In this document: piece by piece, positions 63,684-64,000 of the stretch
How positions within the stretch are numbered: the first letter of the stretch is position 1
How the letters are laid out: each line of letters opens with the position of its first letter
Origin: Emiliania huxleyi CCMP1516
Lineage: Eukaryota > Haptophyta > Isochrysidales > Noelaerhabdaceae
DNA: 64,000 nucleotides
Reading direction: 5' to 3'
NCBI RefSeq assembly: GCF_000372725.1
Contig: NW_005201613.1
Span: 168,676-232,675, forward strand
The notes under the pieces: model-generated
Databases searched by the model: none
Told to the model about the DNA's origin: nothing
What the model saw: the letters and a program-made list of their open reading frames with translations, nothing else
Translations under genes and position numbers: made by a program

Positions 63684-64000
63684 CTAGAAGGCTGTGGTCG
63701 TCCCCTTGCCGACACATAGAGCCGTAGCGACGACGCGCTGGCCAGCAAAGGCCTCGACCTTCGTCTTCTTGGGCAGCAGCTAGTCGAAGCTAGGTCTGCC
63801 GTCGCGGGCCGTGGCCCAGCTTGCCATCGTCACCATAGCCCCAGCTCCAGACACCGCCATCGGCTGTGGAGGGTGAGACTGTGCGAGCATCCAGCCGACA
63901 CAGCGTGACCCGTGAGCGACGACACTCGACACAGGCAGCCCCGTGGCAGCAACAAGACGAGAAAAAGAAATCGCGTACCCTCTACAAGGGCGGCGAGGGC
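63684..64000 (-). pseudogene. RCC1-repeat protein, broken, running off the window
   Basis: The minus strand reads TADGGVWSWGYGDDGKLGHG, a typical RCC1 propeller blade. Then, one base out of frame, it reads DGRPSFD, a TAG stop, LLPKKTKVEAFAGQRVVATA LCVGKGTTTAF and a stop at 63684. The blade continues sensibly across both defects, so a frameshift and a nonsense change (cag to tag) have probably killed this copy. Sequencing error is an alternative for the frameshift. Upstream exons lie beyond 64000. Confidence 0.6.

Overview
The window looks like nuclear DNA from a coccolithophore-type haptophyte, most likely Emiliania (Gephyrocapsa) huxleyi or a close relative. The reasons are: strongly GC-rich sequence; genes split by many short introns, a large share with GC instead of GT donors; introns filled with short tandem repeats; mobile-element debris between genes; a draft-style run of N; and a mix of typically eukaryotic genes (CDC20, ATG8, ABCG, NCA2, RAP/OPR) with bacterial-type ones (HerA-like ATPase, lin0512 family, hybrid histidine kinase). 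Species identity is an inference. All coding calls come from reading translations and choosing splice sites by eye.

Layout. 1-4.2 kb: a minus-strand CDC20/Fizzy gene with a sequencing gap, then a small unknown gene. 4.5-7.1 kb: a broken minus-strand non-LTR retrotransposon. 7.4-9.6 kb: a secreted or plastid-type aldo/keto reductase and a lin0512-family gene. 9.6-12.6 kb: minisatellites and dispersed repeats. 12.7-16.3 kb: a ten-exon ABCG half-transporter whose reading frame closes exactly across all splice sites. 16.5-20.0 kb: an element fragment, two small unknown genes and a leucine-rich-repeat gene. 20.4-25.1 kb: an NTF2-like gene, ATG8 and a protein with two TIR-like domains. 25.8-30 kb: NCA2 and an intronless ankyrin-HerA ATPase fusion. 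30.4-34.1 kb: a trypsin-like remnant, repeats and a GT61 glycosyltransferase. 34.3-40 kb: one long, repeat-riddled AAA+ ATPase gene. 40.2-44 kb: element pieces, a proline-rich membrane protein and a truncated transporter. 44.9-49 kb: a pyroglutamyl-peptidase/prolyl-iminopeptidase fusion, a divergent double-ubiquitin protein and a head-to-head acidic protein. 50.6-53.3 kb: a second retroelement whose ORF carries a SET-like motif. 53.4-56.6 kb: an unknown gene and a membrane-anchored isochorismatase-like hydrolase. 57-60.5 kb: a RAP-domain protein with nine near-identical 38-residue repeats and an unknown gene. 61.2-64 kb: a hybrid sensor histidine kinase and a broken RCC1-like gene.

The most striking general signal concerns introns. 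In several genes (NCA2 and ABCG above all) the first bases of an intron are a diverged copy of the first bases of the exon that follows it, as if the introns arose by local duplication of exon sequence. Other introns are made of tandem units that each resemble a 3' splice site, and the same unit (tatctcccc) recurs in introns of unrelated genes. The genes are mostly unrelated in function. The window is ordinary gene space laced with repeats, not an operon or a single pathway.
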